Shown here in pieces: positions 38,983 through 47,953 of a stretch of 56,765 bases of DNA. The stretch spans positions 1 to 56,765 of the forward strand of contig JAOAFV010000036.1 in the NCBI GenBank assembly GCA_026416095.1. The letters are read 5' to 3'. Source of the stretch: Bacteroidales bacterium. GTDB lineage: Bacteria; Bacteroidota; Bacteroidia; Bacteroidales; GWA2-32-17. The notes below the pieces were generated by a model. The model did no database searches. It was not told the origin of the DNA and saw only the letters and a program-made list of their open reading frames with translations. Made by a program: the position numbers and the translations under genes. Within the stretch, counting starts at the first letter, position 1. The number at the start of each line of letters is the position of its first letter.

Positions 38983-39723
38983 TCATTTTTTAGTGTAAAC
39001 AAATATATCGGTACCATCAAAAAAAGCATAAGAAAAATGTTTAAACCAATCGCCAATTATTATTAAAGTAGTTTTTTCACCAATTTTAACTTTACACGGT
39101 ATATGTCGATGTCCAAAAATTATAAAATCGTAATTATTATTAATTAATTTATTTTTAGCATATTGAATAAGTGGTTCTTTATCTTCACCTTGGAAATAAA
39201 GATTTTCATGTTTCTCGTTTATTCTACTTAAATAAGACCATGTTTTAGCTATGTTAATTCCAATATAAGGATGTAAAAAAGCAAAAATTTTTCTTGAAAT
39301 AGGGTTTTTAAAAATTTTTCTTGTAATCATATATAATTTATCGCTTTCGTTAAAAGCGTCACCGTGAGAAATAAAAAATTTTTTTTCATTAATTAATAAA
39401 TCAATGTAATCTTCATTAAAAATAAGATTCAACTCACTTTTTAAGTAATCAAAAAGCCACATATCATGATTACCACCAAGATAATATATCTTTATACCAT
39501 TATCGGATAGTTCAGCTAATTTACCCAATAATCGTATAAAGCCTTTAGGAACTACATGTTTATACTCAAACCAAAAATCAAATATGTCGCCAACTAAAAA
39601 AAGGTAATCTATTTTTTTTTGGTATTCTGCTAGTAAATTAACAAGAGAAACTTCTCTATATTTACTTTCTTTAAAGGAAGGATAACCTAAATGAGAATCG
39701 CTAATAAACAAAGCCCCTTTCAT
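38983..39723 (-). CDS. lpxH: UDP-2,3-diacylglucosamine diphosphatase
   Basis: 246 residues. Hydrolyses UDP-2,3-diacylglucosamine to lipid X in lipid A synthesis at the inner face of the inner membrane. The calcineurin-like metallophosphoesterase residues are all visible: D9 and H11 (ISDSHLG), D46 (VGDIFDFWFEY), N85-H86-D87 (GGNHDMW), H120 (ISHGDAF) and the FGHRHIP pair near residue 205. Length matches LpxH. The gene overlaps the end of the M1 peptidase gene by 4 bp (ATGA), so it is probably the third gene of an operon starting with the TlpA-like gene. Confidence 0.93.
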   Translation of the reverse strand: MKGALFISDSHLGYPSFKESKYREVSLVNLLAEYQKKIDYLFLVGDIFDFWFEYKHVVPKGFIRLLGKLAELSDNGIKIYYLGGNHDMWLFDYLKSELNLIFNEDYIDLLINEKKFFISHGDAFNESDKLYMITRKIFKNPISRKIFAFLHPYIGINIAKTWSYLSRINEKHENLYFQGEDKEPLIQYAKNKLINNNYDFIIFGHRHIPCKVKIGEKTTLIIIGDWFKHFSYAFFDGTDIFVYTKK

Positions 39724-42614
39724 ATAATTAGATTACTTAACTTATAACCTTTATCTATATACCTAAAAAAATTTAATTCTCTTACTTTTAAAGTAAAGCG
39801 AACTTTTTCGAAATAATTTTTACAGTAATTATTCGACAATTTTTGTAAATCGGCCGACATACCTATTGGGAAGTAAATTGCAAATATATCTTTAATAAAT
39901 CTCAGTTCAAAGCCATATTCATACGGAAATGTATATGAATCGGTAATTAATATTCCTGCTTTGTAATATGTTGCAGTTGCAAAATAAAATGTTAATGGTA
40001 AAGTAATTGGAAAATTTAACCATAACCTTACCGACGTTAACCATTTATTTGTTTGTATAGGAGAGAAAGTAGTAAACAGCCCTTCAGTTATATCGCATTG
40101 ATGTGAAAAAAAATTATGACGCGAATAATGATATTTCCTATCAAAATAATAATCAGAATATTGATAATCTATAAATCCATATCTGCCTGATAAGAATATA
40201 TTGTAATAAAACATGTTGCTATTGTTTAAAAGAAAAGTTCCCACAAAATAATCAAGTCCAATTTTTTTCTTTTTTTCATTATAAATATAAGAAGCCGATG
40301 TGTTTAATAAAAACTTTGCGAAATTTGCTGTTGTTGATATTTGGAATCTGGGAAATATATCAATCTTAAATATTCCCTTATTCCAACTAGCATTTATACC
40401 TAAAGTTGAATAATCTGCAAATTTTTTACTGTTAAACGGAAGCGAAGAATAATTGAAATTATAAAACACTGTATAAAAATTATCTTTTAACATCTCAAGT
40501 ACCTGCTTGTTAAATTTAATACTAAAATTATAAGAGTACCATCGGTTATTTTTTGATATAGAGTATGTTTGAATATAGGTTTCTAAAATTATATTTTCGA
40601 TAGGATGCGATAAATAAAACGAGCCTTCAATTTTTTTTAAAGAATATGAAAATAAAGGCATTATTCTAATGTTTTTATAAGGATTAGGATAAAATGGAGT
40701 ATAAATTGCCAACCCTAAAAGTTTACTACTCGCAGTATTATATAATAGTATGGGCAGCAAGTAAATATCGTAATATCCAATATTATTTTTATAGCCAGCA
40801 AAATCTATATTTATATGTTTTAATTTATTCTTAACACCAAATATCTTAAAGTTATTATTATAGTTTTTCTCTAAAAAGTCGTAATTCTGATTTATGCATA
40901 TAGATCTAACCTTATAAACTGAATCAATCTCAAAAAAGTTTTTTGGATTTGTTGGTGATATTATTTTTCGCAAAGTATCGTTTACATAAATAGCACATGG
41001 AAAGTAAGTGGGTTGTGTATTTATAATAAGTCCTTTAATTTTATTATTGTTGTATTTTACTTTTTTAAATTTATATTCACTTCTGTTAGTAGTAAACAAC
41101 AAATCATTAAAAAACCATTTTATTGAATCGTTTTCACTAATAAAAACATCTTTAAAGCTATTATGATTTATATGTTTAAACTTATAAATACTATAGAAAT
41201 TATTCATGTAAGAAATAAAATTGTGTTTTCCCACATAATTGCATAACATATTCCAAGAATAAGCACCTTTGTAATAATTATGTACAAAGTATTGCATAGT
41301 ACCAAATTTGTGTGGCGGACAAATTAAAGGTTTATCGAGATTAATGTAATAAAAGTAATTTGATATATCCCTGTGCATATAAGTTTTTGCAAAATTAATT
41401 TTAAAAACAGAAGAAGCTTTTTCAAAGGTTTCGATGTGTTCCCGAGAAAGTTTAGAATAAATTTCTTCAATAAAAGTATTAAGTCCTTCGTCAATAAAAG
41501 GCTGTTCACGCTCATTTGAAGCAAGAGCCCCATATAACCAATTATGACCAATTTCATGGAGTATTACTTTATATAAGGTTAAGTTATTTTCGAATTTTCC
41601 TATATTAGTTATTGTAGGGTATTCCATACCACCATCAATAAAATCGGGTGTTTCAACAACAGAACATACTTTATAAGGATAAACTCCAAATATATTTGAA
41701 TAATAAAAAAGAGCATCCTTAATGTATTCCGAAAATAACCCCTTTCTATAATTTGAAATGTAATATGCGTAAGTATAAACAATTTTGTTTTGTAATAATA
41801 TACTATCAATTTCCACTTTAAAATAAGGTGATGCAAACCATGCAAAATCGTGAACGCTGTCTATTTTAAAATGTAATGTTTTTCGAGCATTAGAATTAAA
41901 AACATCTTTTGAATTTGAACTATTGGAGATATGAATTAGGCGGTCAATTTCAAAATCACTACATAATAAACCAGTTGCTGCAACTATATAATTGTCGGGC
42001 ACATTTATGAATACATCGAACAGAGCAAACTCTCCATAATATTCGCCATTATCAAGATATGGAATAGGATGCCAACCAGCACTATCGTAAACAGCAGCTT
42101 TTGGATACCATTGTGTAATGGCAAATATAGCAGTATCGTACCCCATTCGCATAATTTTTTTATATGGCAACTTAACAAAAAACGATGTTTCTATAGTAAT
42201 TTTTTCGTAAGGCAATAATGGCTGAGGTAATAATAATTTTACAATATCGGGAGTATCAGGAATAAAATAAAAATAAGATTTGATATTATTAACATAAAAA
42301 TTTAAACTATCCATATACCCTACAAGTGAATCATTCAAAAAGTATAATTTGTAATCATTAGAAAATATTTTTTGCTTTGCTAATAAAGAAGTTCTCTTAT
42401 ACTTTGATGAATTTGGATAAGCATGAAAGTATATGAAACTTAAAGTATCGTCGGAATTATTTTTATAAATAATTTTTACCTTTCCATTAAGGGTTTTTGC
42501 CTTTTCGTTTAAATAAACATTTATGGTATAATGTAAATACTGATTAAAGTACCTTTTAGAATAAATGTAAACGTAACAAATTAAAAAAGTAAATAGTACA
42601 AAAAACTTAGCCAA
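39720..42614 (-). CDS. M1-family metallopeptidase with a C-terminal barrel-like region
   Basis: 964 residues. A gluzincin aminopeptidase-type domain holds the exact HEXXH-X18-E zinc site (LHEIGHNW ... FIDEGLNTF, near residues 350-380) and the upstream substrate-loop motif GGMEYPTI. The N-terminus (MAKFFVLFTFLICYVYIYS) looks like a signal peptide or anchor. The start appears to be TTG: it follows the upstream stop directly, and no in-frame ATG or GTG is near. From about residue 610 the sequence changes to aromatic, alternating beta strands (YDIYLLPILLY, YYNIFLSGRYGFIDYQYSDY) like an outer-membrane barrel. This suggests a protease held at the outer membrane. The substrate is unknown. Confidence 0.85.
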   Translation of the reverse strand: MAKFFVLFTFLICYVYIYSKRYFNQYLHYTINVYLNEKAKTLNGKVKIIYKNNSDDTLSFIYFHAYPNSSKYKRTSLLAKQKIFSNDYKLYFLNDSLVGYMDSLNFYVNNIKSYFYFIPDTPDIVKLLLPQPLLPYEKITIETSFFVKLPYKKIMRMGYDTAIFAITQWYPKAAVYDSAGWHPIPYLDNGEYYGEFALFDVFINVPDNYIVAATGLLCSDFEIDRLIHISNSSNSKDVFNSNARKTLHFKIDSVHDFAWFASPYFKVEIDSILLQNKIVYTYAYYISNYRKGLFSEYIKDALFYYSNIFGVYPYKVCSVVETPDFIDGGMEYPTITNIGKFENNLTLYKVILHEIGHNWLYGALASNEREQPFIDEGLNTFIEEIYSKLSREHIETFEKASSVFKINFAKTYMHRDISNYFYYINLDKPLICPPHKFGTMQYFVHNYYKGAYSWNMLCNYVGKHNFISYMNNFYSIYKFKHINHNSFKDVFISENDSIKWFFNDLLFTTNRSEYKFKKVKYNNNKIKGLIINTQPTYFPCAIYVNDTLRKIISPTNPKNFFEIDSVYKVRSICINQNYDFLEKNYNNNFKIFGVKNKLKHINIDFAGYKNNIGYYDIYLLPILLYNTASSKLLGLAIYTPFYPNPYKNIRIMPLFSYSLKKIEGSFYLSHPIENIILETYIQTYSISKNNRWYSYNFSIKFNKQVLEMLKDNFYTVFYNFNYSSLPFNSKKFADYSTLGINASWNKGIFKIDIFPRFQISTTANFAKFLLNTSASYIYNEKKKKIGLDYFVGTFLLNNSNMFYYNIFLSGRYGFIDYQYSDYYFDRKYHYSRHNFFSHQCDITEGLFTTFSPIQTNKWLTSVRLWLNFPITLPLTFYFATATYYKAGILITDSYTFPYEYGFELRFIKDIFAIYFPIGMSADLQKLSNNYCKNYFEKVRFTLKVRELNFFRYIDKGYKLSNLII

Positions 42615-43787
42615 TTATTTCTTATTAAAAATTTGTGCTAAGGTAAGAGATAATTCATTAGCTCGCAAATTATAAGCAATTATTTTACCATCTGGATTAA
42701 TAAGGAAATTTGTTGGAATAGAAGTTACAGAATAAAGCCTTACGACATCTGAGTGCCAATACTTCAGGTCGCTTACATGAATAAAATTTTGAGTCTTATC
42801 TTTTCTAATAGCGTTAATCCAATCGTTTTTGTTTTTATCGAGCGAAACTTGTACAATTTTAAAATTATTGTTTTTAAATTTATTGTATGCCTCAACAAGG
42901 TATGCATTTTCTACTCTGCAAGGATGACACCACGAAGCCCAAAAATCAAGAAGTACGTAATTACCTTTTAAAGAAGAAAGTTTAAACATTTTTCCACTAG
43001 TATCGGGGAGCACAAAATCTGGAGCAAAAGTGTCTTTTAAGTTAGTTGAAGTTTGAATTAATTGTTTATTCTGTAATTGAGTAAGATACTGCCCCTGCAT
43101 CATAAGCAATTGTGCATGGTATTCTTTGGTTATTTTGTAATTAGGATACCTTTTCATTAAAGCAGAATCAATTAGATGATAATAATAGGCATCTGTTTGA
43201 TAATTGAATACAGGGCTTCTACCATCGAACGATTGATAAATAGCAGGTAAACAAGCAAAAGACGATGGATTTTTGGTAATGAAATTAAATATTTCTTGTC
43301 TATGCTTGTCTACAAGTTTATTGCTTTCTATTAAAAATTTATTATAACAACTATCTTTATTTTCACTACTATTTTCAACCAAATCTTTATATAGTTTTTT
43401 TATTTGTGAATACGTATTATGTAATTTATCCGATAAATATTTTATTTGTTGTGAAGTTTTACTACCTTTTATAGTGTAATTTTTAGAAAAATTTTCTGTG
43501 TCGGTATTTATTGTAATTTGTACATTGTTTATAGTGTCTATAAAAAGTAAGATAGGATCTGTTTTATCAATGTATAGATTTACAAAAGTAGGTTCATGAA
43601 GTTTTGCTTTAAATTCGAAGGTATCGTCTTTTCGTATTTTTGTTGAATCGGTTTTATTGTCGTATGAGATATAAATTGTTCTTCCTTTTCCACCTTTAAT
43701 TTTCCCTTCTATAATAAAACCTTCATCATCTGAAACACATGAATTTAATACTGAAATAAAACATATACATATAAGTAAAACTAACAT
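42615..43787 (-). CDS. TlpA-like thioredoxin-fold lipoprotein (DUF4369-type N-domain)
   Basis: 390 residues. A lipoprotein signal (ISVLNSC, Cys ~17) precedes a DUF4369-like domain (~25-120: [20 protein letters not shown]), a helical linker and a C-terminal thioredoxin/AhpC-TSA domain (~250-390: [51 protein letters not shown]). The CHPC pair near residue 285 suggests a periplasmic thiol-disulfide reductase, membrane-anchored by lipid. It is first in an operon with the M1 peptidase, whose TTG start follows its stop directly, and lpxH. Confidence 0.9.
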   Translation of the reverse strand: MLVLLICICFISVLNSCVSDDEGFIIEGKIKGGKGRTIYISYDNKTDSTKIRKDDTFEFKAKLHEPTFVNLYIDKTDPILLFIDTINNVQITINTDTENFSKNYTIKGSKTSQQIKYLSDKLHNTYSQIKKLYKDLVENSSENKDSCYNKFLIESNKLVDKHRQEIFNFITKNPSSFACLPAIYQSFDGRSPVFNYQTDAYYYHLIDSALMKRYPNYKITKEYHAQLLMMQGQYLTQLQNKQLIQTSTNLKDTFAPDFVLPDTSGKMFKLSSLKGNYVLLDFWASWCHPCRVENAYLVEAYNKFKNNNFKIVQVSLDKNKNDWINAIRKDKTQNFIHVSDLKYWHSDVVRLYSVTSIPTNFLINPDGKIIAYNLRANELSLTLAQIFNKK

Positions 43788-43803
43788 ATTTACTCTTTAA
43801 ACA

Positions 43804-43811
43804 CAAATTTA
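43804..43811 (-). promoter_or_regulatory. Promoter -7 element for the TlpA-like/M1/lpxH operon
   Basis: Minus strand TAAATTTG matches TAnnTTTG, 16 bp before the ATG at 43787. The divergent ribF has only a weaker TAACTTTA at 43858-43865. Confidence 0.52.
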
Positions 43812-43885
43812 TAGATAAAAAAGAATTTACAGCATATTTATTATATTTTTTTCATAATAACTTTAACGCTTTAAATTTTTTTAAG

Positions 43886-44854
43886 ATGTTTATAATGGAT
43901 GAAAATAAATTTTTAAATTTAAATAATGTTGTAATCACCATTGGGGCGTTTGACGGTGTTCATAAAGGGCACTTTTATATTTTAAAAGAAGGACTAAATA
44001 TAGCTCAACAAATTAATGGTAATTTTATAGTATACACTTTTGAAACGCACCCTAAAAAAGTTTTACCTTATAGTAATTTTAAGCTACTTACTACATTCGA
44101 AGAAAAGACTTTTTTATTACAAAAAATCGGTATAAAATATCTATACATTCAAAAATTTAATTACGAATTCGCTCAAACCGATGCCGATAGTTTTGTTAAA
44201 TTCTTAATAAATAAGTTTAAAATAAATACAATAATAATAGGTTATGATAATAGATTTGGCAAAGATCGTGTTGGTTCTTACGAAACACTTTTAAAATACA
44301 AAGATGAATATAAAATAAACATTTTAAAACTTGAACATAAAGATTTTGAATCGGAAATAATAAGCTCAACAAAGATAAGAAAACATGTCAGTAGCGGTAA
44401 CATTGAATTTGCCAATAAAATGTTAGGCTATCCATATATTATTAGTGGAAAAGTAATAAAAGGATTAAATATAGGAAGCAGATTAGGCTTCCCTACAATT
44501 AATTTATTTGTTGATTCAGATAAACTCTTACCCTCTGAAGGTGTATATATTTCAATACTTCTGTATAAAAGCAATTATTATAGAGCACTGCTTTCAATTG
44601 GTAATCGTCCAACCTTAAACATAAACAACCAAGATATAACAATAGAAGCTCATATTTTAAACTTTAATGAAAATATTTACGGAGAATTTGTTACGCTATT
44701 TGTATTATCAAGGTTAAGAGAAATTATAAAATTCGAAAATATTAATTTACTAAAAAAACAAATAGAAAAAGATATCGTATTATGTAATGAATACTATGAT
44801 ACCAATAAGTACGACATTGAACTTCAAAATAATTTATTTCTCTTTAATAAATAA
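43886..44854 (+). CDS. ribF: Bifunctional riboflavin kinase/FAD synthetase
   Basis: 322 residues. Makes FMN and then FAD from riboflavin. The N-terminal FMN-adenylyltransferase domain has VVITIGAFDGVHKGH, YTFETHPKKVL, IIIGYDNRFGKDR and ISSTKIRKHV. The C-terminal riboflavin-kinase domain has GYPYIISGKVIKG, GSRLGFPTINL, LLSIGNRPT and the catalytic-Glu strand IEAHILNFNENIYGE. Two ATGs at 43886 and 43895 are possible starts; the second (MDENKFLNL) is nearer the conserved domain. The 3' end overlaps the convergent DUF58 gene by 31 bp. Confidence 0.96.
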   Translation: MFIMDENKFLNLNNVVITIGAFDGVHKGHFYILKEGLNIAQQINGNFIVYTFETHPKKVLPYSNFKLLTTFEEKTFLLQKIGIKYLYIQKFNYEFAQTDADSFVKFLINKFKINTIIIGYDNRFGKDRVGSYETLLKYKDEYKINILKLEHKDFESEIISSTKIRKHVSSGNIEFANKMLGYPYIISGKVIKGLNIGSRLGFPTINLFVDSDKLLPSEGVYISILLYKSNYYRALLSIGNRPTLNINNQDITIEAHILNFNENIYGEFVTLFVLSRLREIIKFENINLLKKQIEKDIVLCNEYYDTNKYDIELQNNLFLFNK

Positions 44855-45756
44855 GGTAACAATACTTGCGAAAAACTTAAATTTATATCTGCTTCAATAT
44901 AATCAATTTGGTATTGTTGACACTTTTCTTTTATTAATGAAAATTTTTTTGTTAAGAATTCTCTATAAGATGTTCGAATTTCACTAGGATTTATTTTTTT
45001 AATTTCATTAGTTTCAAGATCGATAAACTTATATGGGCGATTAGAAAATTCAAAATTAATCTCCAACTGATAATCGAGTACATTAAATAATATTACCTCA
45101 TGGCTTTTAAAACGCAGATGTTGTAAGGCACTAAATAATTCGTTATCGTTAGCGCTATCGAATAAATCGGAAAAAATAATTATCAACGAACGTTTGTGTA
45201 CATTTTCTGCAACAAAATGTAATGTTTCACTTATGTTACTTGTTATTTCTTTTTTTTCATATTTTTTATTAATAAGTTCTTTTAATTTATCAAAAATATA
45301 CTTAATATGTAATTGAGAAATTTTTGCTTTGGTAAATAATTCTATGTTATCATTAAATAACACTAGACCTGTTGCATCGCGTTGCGACCGTAAAAGATTT
45401 ATTAAAGCTGCAGCACATACTATTGAAAAGGCAAGTTTAGATTTTTTCTGAAACGATTGATAAGGGAAAAGCATACTTGGAGAAGTATCAAGCACAATCC
45501 AATTACGCAGGTTGGTTTCGTCTTCAAATTTTTTTACATAAAGACGTTCTGTACGAGCATACAATTTCCAATCGACAAAACGAGTACTTTCGCCTGTATT
45601 GTATTGACGATGTTCAGAAAATTCCACCGAAAAACCATGATAAGGGCTGCGATGCAGCCCAGTTATAAAGCCTTCAACAACAAAACGAGCAATTAATTCG
45701 AGGTTATCAAAATCGTGTATTTCATCTAGTCTATATATAGCGTTACTATTATGCAT
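44824..45756 (-). CDS. DUF58 domain protein (von Willebrand A-like)
   Basis: 310 residues. The DUF58 signature is complete: HRSPYHGFSVEFSEHRQYN near the N-terminus, RFVDWKLYARTERLYVKKFE, then a VWA-like core with VLDTSPSML (MIDAS-type DxSxS form) and IIFSDLFDSAND. In many bacteria such proteins are encoded beside a MoxR AAA ATPase and BatA/BatB aerotolerance proteins. None of these are here, so it stands apart from its usual cluster. No membrane helix is seen. It has its own promoter. Confidence 0.9.
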   Translation of the reverse strand: MHNSNAIYRLDEIHDFDNLELIARFVVEGFITGLHRSPYHGFSVEFSEHRQYNTGESTRFVDWKLYARTERLYVKKFEDETNLRNWIVLDTSPSMLFPYQSFQKKSKLAFSIVCAAALINLLRSQRDATGLVLFNDNIELFTKAKISQLHIKYIFDKLKELINKKYEKKEITSNISETLHFVAENVHKRSLIIIFSDLFDSANDNELFSALQHLRFKSHEVILFNVLDYQLEINFEFSNRPYKFIDLETNEIKKINPSEIRTSYREFLTKKFSLIKEKCQQYQIDYIEADINLSFSQVLLPYLLKRNKLF

Positions 45757-45765
45757 TAATTATTA

Positions 45766-45773
45766 CAAAGTTA
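45766..45773 (-). promoter_or_regulatory. Promoter -7 element for the DUF58 gene
   Basis: Minus strand TAACTTTG matches TAnnTTTG, within a TTACTAACTTTGTA string that also occurs upstream of the lipoprotein gene at 47055. It ends 9 bp before the ATG at 45756. Confidence 0.58.
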
Positions 45774-45797
45774 GTAAGAAAACATACAATAAAAAAA

Positions 45798-46161
45798 GAG
45801 GGGCTGTAAGCCGGATTCTGTATTCTTCTCGTAAGCGAGAAGAATTTCTATCATTTATCTTCTCTTACGATTGCTCGTAAGATTTAGCGGTCTACCCCCT
45901 GACATCGGGCGAGCAACCCTCAAACGTCAGTATACATGACCTTGCAGCGCAAGGGTTGCACAGCCAGTATATCACTATACTGCTGGTGAGCTCTTACCTC
46001 ACCTTTTCACCCTTGTTCAACTCCTTCGGAGAAGGAGCGAACGGTTATTTTCTGTTGCATTGCCGTACCTTTCGGTACCTCCCTGTTAGGGAGCTTGCTG
46101 CTCTATGCTGTCCGGACTTTCCTCCCTTTGCTTTTTAGCAAAGAGCGATAGAACGCCCCTC
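45798..46161 (-). ncRNA. rnpB: RNase P RNA (bacterial type A)
   Basis: About 364 nt on the minus strand. The 5' region carries GAGGAAAGTCCGGACAGCAT, the conserved P4/CR-I sequence. The middle has AGGTGAGGTAAGAGCTCACC. The 3' end has ACAGAATCCGGCTTACAGCC, pairing back to form P4, and the termini GAGGGGC and GCCCCTC pair as P1. A T-run follows the 3' end, giving an intrinsic terminator from P1. This is the catalytic RNA that matures tRNA 5' ends. The 5' end is only 4 bp from the stop codon of the lipoprotein gene upstream, and no clear TAnnTTTG element was found in front. Confidence 0.97.
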
Positions 46162-46165
46162 TTTT

Positions 46166-47026
46166 TTAATTCCCCATATGTATAGTATAATTTTGCCCGT
46201 TTATAGTAATTACCGCTTCGTCGTCGCACTCATTAGAAGAACCATAATTAATATAAATTGGTTGATTATTTTCTACAGTGAGCGATAAACTACCACCTCT
46301 TATCCATTTGCAACCAGTAGAAATATTTAGCGGGTTAATGATTGTAATTGTATAATTTCTGTTATTTTTTGTTTTACCATTTGCACCTCCTGTTATTTTA
46401 TATTCGTCATCCCATGGATTTATAGTATTTTCGCCATTCAACCACTCATGAGTTCTTATGCTATTCCATGTTCTGTAAGTACCATCGGGCGCTGTAACTT
46501 TGCCGTTTGTGACATTTATAGTAAAAACAAGATGCCCCTCCTGATTGCGCCCGTTATTTGTTATTACCTTCTGACCTTCTATTTTATGATCATTTACATA
46601 ATAGTTTTGAGGTGTAACAGTAATAACTGTACCTGAATCATGGTAAAAACCTGTAGCTACCAATATAATTTTTCCTCTTCGATATCTACCATCGTTGCAC
46701 AAGCAATTAGTGGATCCAAAATCAATGGTAACAGTTTTAGGCCATGTAGTTAAATCCCATGGCGTTATAGTAATTGTAGCACAAGCCGAAAGGTTATTAT
46801 ATAACGATTTTTTTCCTTGCAAGGAATCGTCCATTTTTGTGCCACCAAAATTTGCTTGTTTATGAACATCGGAAAACATATTATCACAAAGCGAATTATC
46901 TTGAGCTGCCTGAATATAGTCGTTTGTAAAATCTTGATTATTATTTTCTTCTTTTTCCTTTTTACAATAAGTTACTAAAATTACAACAAATACTAACATT
47001 AATAAATTAAACAAATTCTTTCTCAT
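46166..47026 (-). CDS. Lipoprotein of unknown function
   Basis: 286 residues from the ATG at 47026 (MRKNLFNLLMLVFVVILVTY, Cys next); a GTG one codon upstream is less likely. A lipobox cysteine is followed by KKEKEENNN, an acidic/Asn-rich spacer typical of surface lipoproteins. The mature protein is beta-rich with paired cysteines (ACATITITP, TNCLCNDGRYRRGKIILVAT, GCKWIRGGSLSLTVENN, SSNECDDEAVITINGQNY). The sequence is like a recurring Bacteroidota lipoprotein type, but I cannot name a function. It has its own promoter, and rnpB follows its stop by 4 bp. Confidence 0.85.
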   Translation of the reverse strand: MRKNLFNLLMLVFVVILVTYCKKEKEENNNQDFTNDYIQAAQDNSLCDNMFSDVHKQANFGGTKMDDSLQGKKSLYNNLSACATITITPWDLTTWPKTVTIDFGSTNCLCNDGRYRRGKIILVATGFYHDSGTVITVTPQNYYVNDHKIEGQKVITNNGRNQEGHLVFTINVTNGKVTAPDGTYRTWNSIRTHEWLNGENTINPWDDEYKITGGANGKTKNNRNYTITIINPLNISTGCKWIRGGSLSLTVENNQPIYINYGSSNECDDEAVITINGQNYTIHMGN

Positions 47027-47054
47027 CACTGCTACTTTAAATAGTTATTAAATA

Positions 47055-47062
47055 CAAAGTTA
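47055..47062 (-). promoter_or_regulatory. Promoter -7 element for the lipoprotein gene at 46166-47026
   Basis: Minus strand TAACTTTG within TTACTAACTTTGTA, 28 bp before the ATG. The same 14 bases occur before the DUF58 gene. It may also feed transcription into rnpB. Confidence 0.58.
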
Positions 47063-47147
47063 GTAAATATATTTCAAAAAAAAAATTTTCTTAATTATAC
47101 CTTCTAAAAAAATTTATAAGATCATTTTCTTCTAAAACATTTTGTAT

Positions 47148-47155
47148 TATATTTG
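47148..47155 (+). promoter_or_regulatory. Promoter -7 element for the tandem small lipoproteins
   Basis: TATATTTG matches TAnnTTTG and ends 9 bp before the ATG at 47165. No TTG at the -33 position (TTT there). Confidence 0.55.
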
Positions 47156-47164
47156 TAAACTAAA

Positions 47165-47515
47165 ATGAGGAAATTACTATTTATATTAGCTACATTAACA
47201 ATTATAACTTCTTTAGGTTGCAAGAAAATTACACCACCCAGAGTTTTAATAACTGTACTCGATACATGCTATAAGCCGGTAGCAAATGCTACAGTTACAA
47301 TATATGTAAAGGTTAATGGTGGTTATTTAGATCCGAAAGAAAAAATTCCAAGTGTTTCCGACAAAACCAATAGCGAAGGTCAAGTACGTTTTGAATTCAA
47401 AAACGAAGCTATCTACAATGTCAAAGCTACAACAACTAACCCCTATAGAATAGGAGAAGGAATGATTTATTTACAAAATAATAAAGAAGTTGAAAAAACA
47501 ATAATAATAAGATAA
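47165..47515 (+). CDS. Small lipoprotein with carboxypeptidase-regulatory-like Ig fold
   Basis: 116 residues. A lipoprotein signal (MRKLLFILATLTIITSLGC) precedes a single beta-sandwich domain, RVLITVLDTCYKPVANATVT followed by TNSEGQVRFEFKNEAIYNVK, which is the pattern of carboxypeptidase-regulatory-like or CarboxypepD_reg domains. It probably sits in the outer or inner membrane by lipid. No catalytic residues are seen. It is the first of two tandem paralogs, 9 bp apart. Confidence 0.82.
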   Translation: MRKLLFILATLTIITSLGCKKITPPRVLITVLDTCYKPVANATVTIYVKVNGGYLDPKEKIPSVSDKTNSEGQVRFEFKNEAIYNVKATTTNPYRIGEGMIYLQNNKEVEKTIIIR

Positions 47516-47524
47516 ATATTATTT

Positions 47525-47950
47525 ATGGGAACGCGTTTTTTTATTATAGTTTTATTATTCACATTTTTAATAGTAGGAATGAGATGTAACAAAGAGAAAC
47601 CTCCTAAAGCAATAGTAACGGTTGTAGATACATTAGATAAGCCAATAGCAGGTGCAACTGTTAAGATATACGCCGATCCTAAACGCTACCAAAGTTCCGA
47701 TACTACAATTCATTATAGCACGGTGGGTTACTTTGATCCAGATCAGAAACAACTTTACGATATAAAAACTACAGATAACGAAGGTAAAACTTACCACGAC
47801 TTCAAATACGAAGCTATTTTTTACGTTTACGCTTATAAATTAAAGAAAATTGCATGGAACAAGTACGACACACTAAAAGGATACGGTGCTTTAATATTAA
47901 GGAACAACGAAACGTACGAAGAAAAGGTAATATTAAGAAAAAAGAACTAA
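47525..47950 (+). CDS. Small lipoprotein, paralog of the preceding gene
   Basis: 141 residues. A hydrophobic leader (MGTRFFIIVLLFTFLIVGMR) is followed by a lipobox-like Cys and KEKPPKAIVTVVDTLDKPIA, then a Gly-Asp turn and TTDNEGKTYHDFKYEAIFYV, matching the upstream paralog with an insertion of about 20 residues (DPKRYQSSDTTIHYSTVGYF). The two genes are probably co-transcribed. The stop is 3 bp from the convergent murB stop. Function unknown. Confidence 0.82.
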   Translation: MGTRFFIIVLLFTFLIVGMRCNKEKPPKAIVTVVDTLDKPIAGATVKIYADPKRYQSSDTTIHYSTVGYFDPDQKQLYDIKTTDNEGKTYHDFKYEAIFYVYAYKLKKIAWNKYDTLKGYGALILRNNETYEEKVILRKKN

Positions 47951-47953
47951 TCA

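Noticed and set aside
45956-46138. A 60-codon plus-strand frame
   Set aside because: It lies wholly within the RNase P RNA gene, on the opposite strand.
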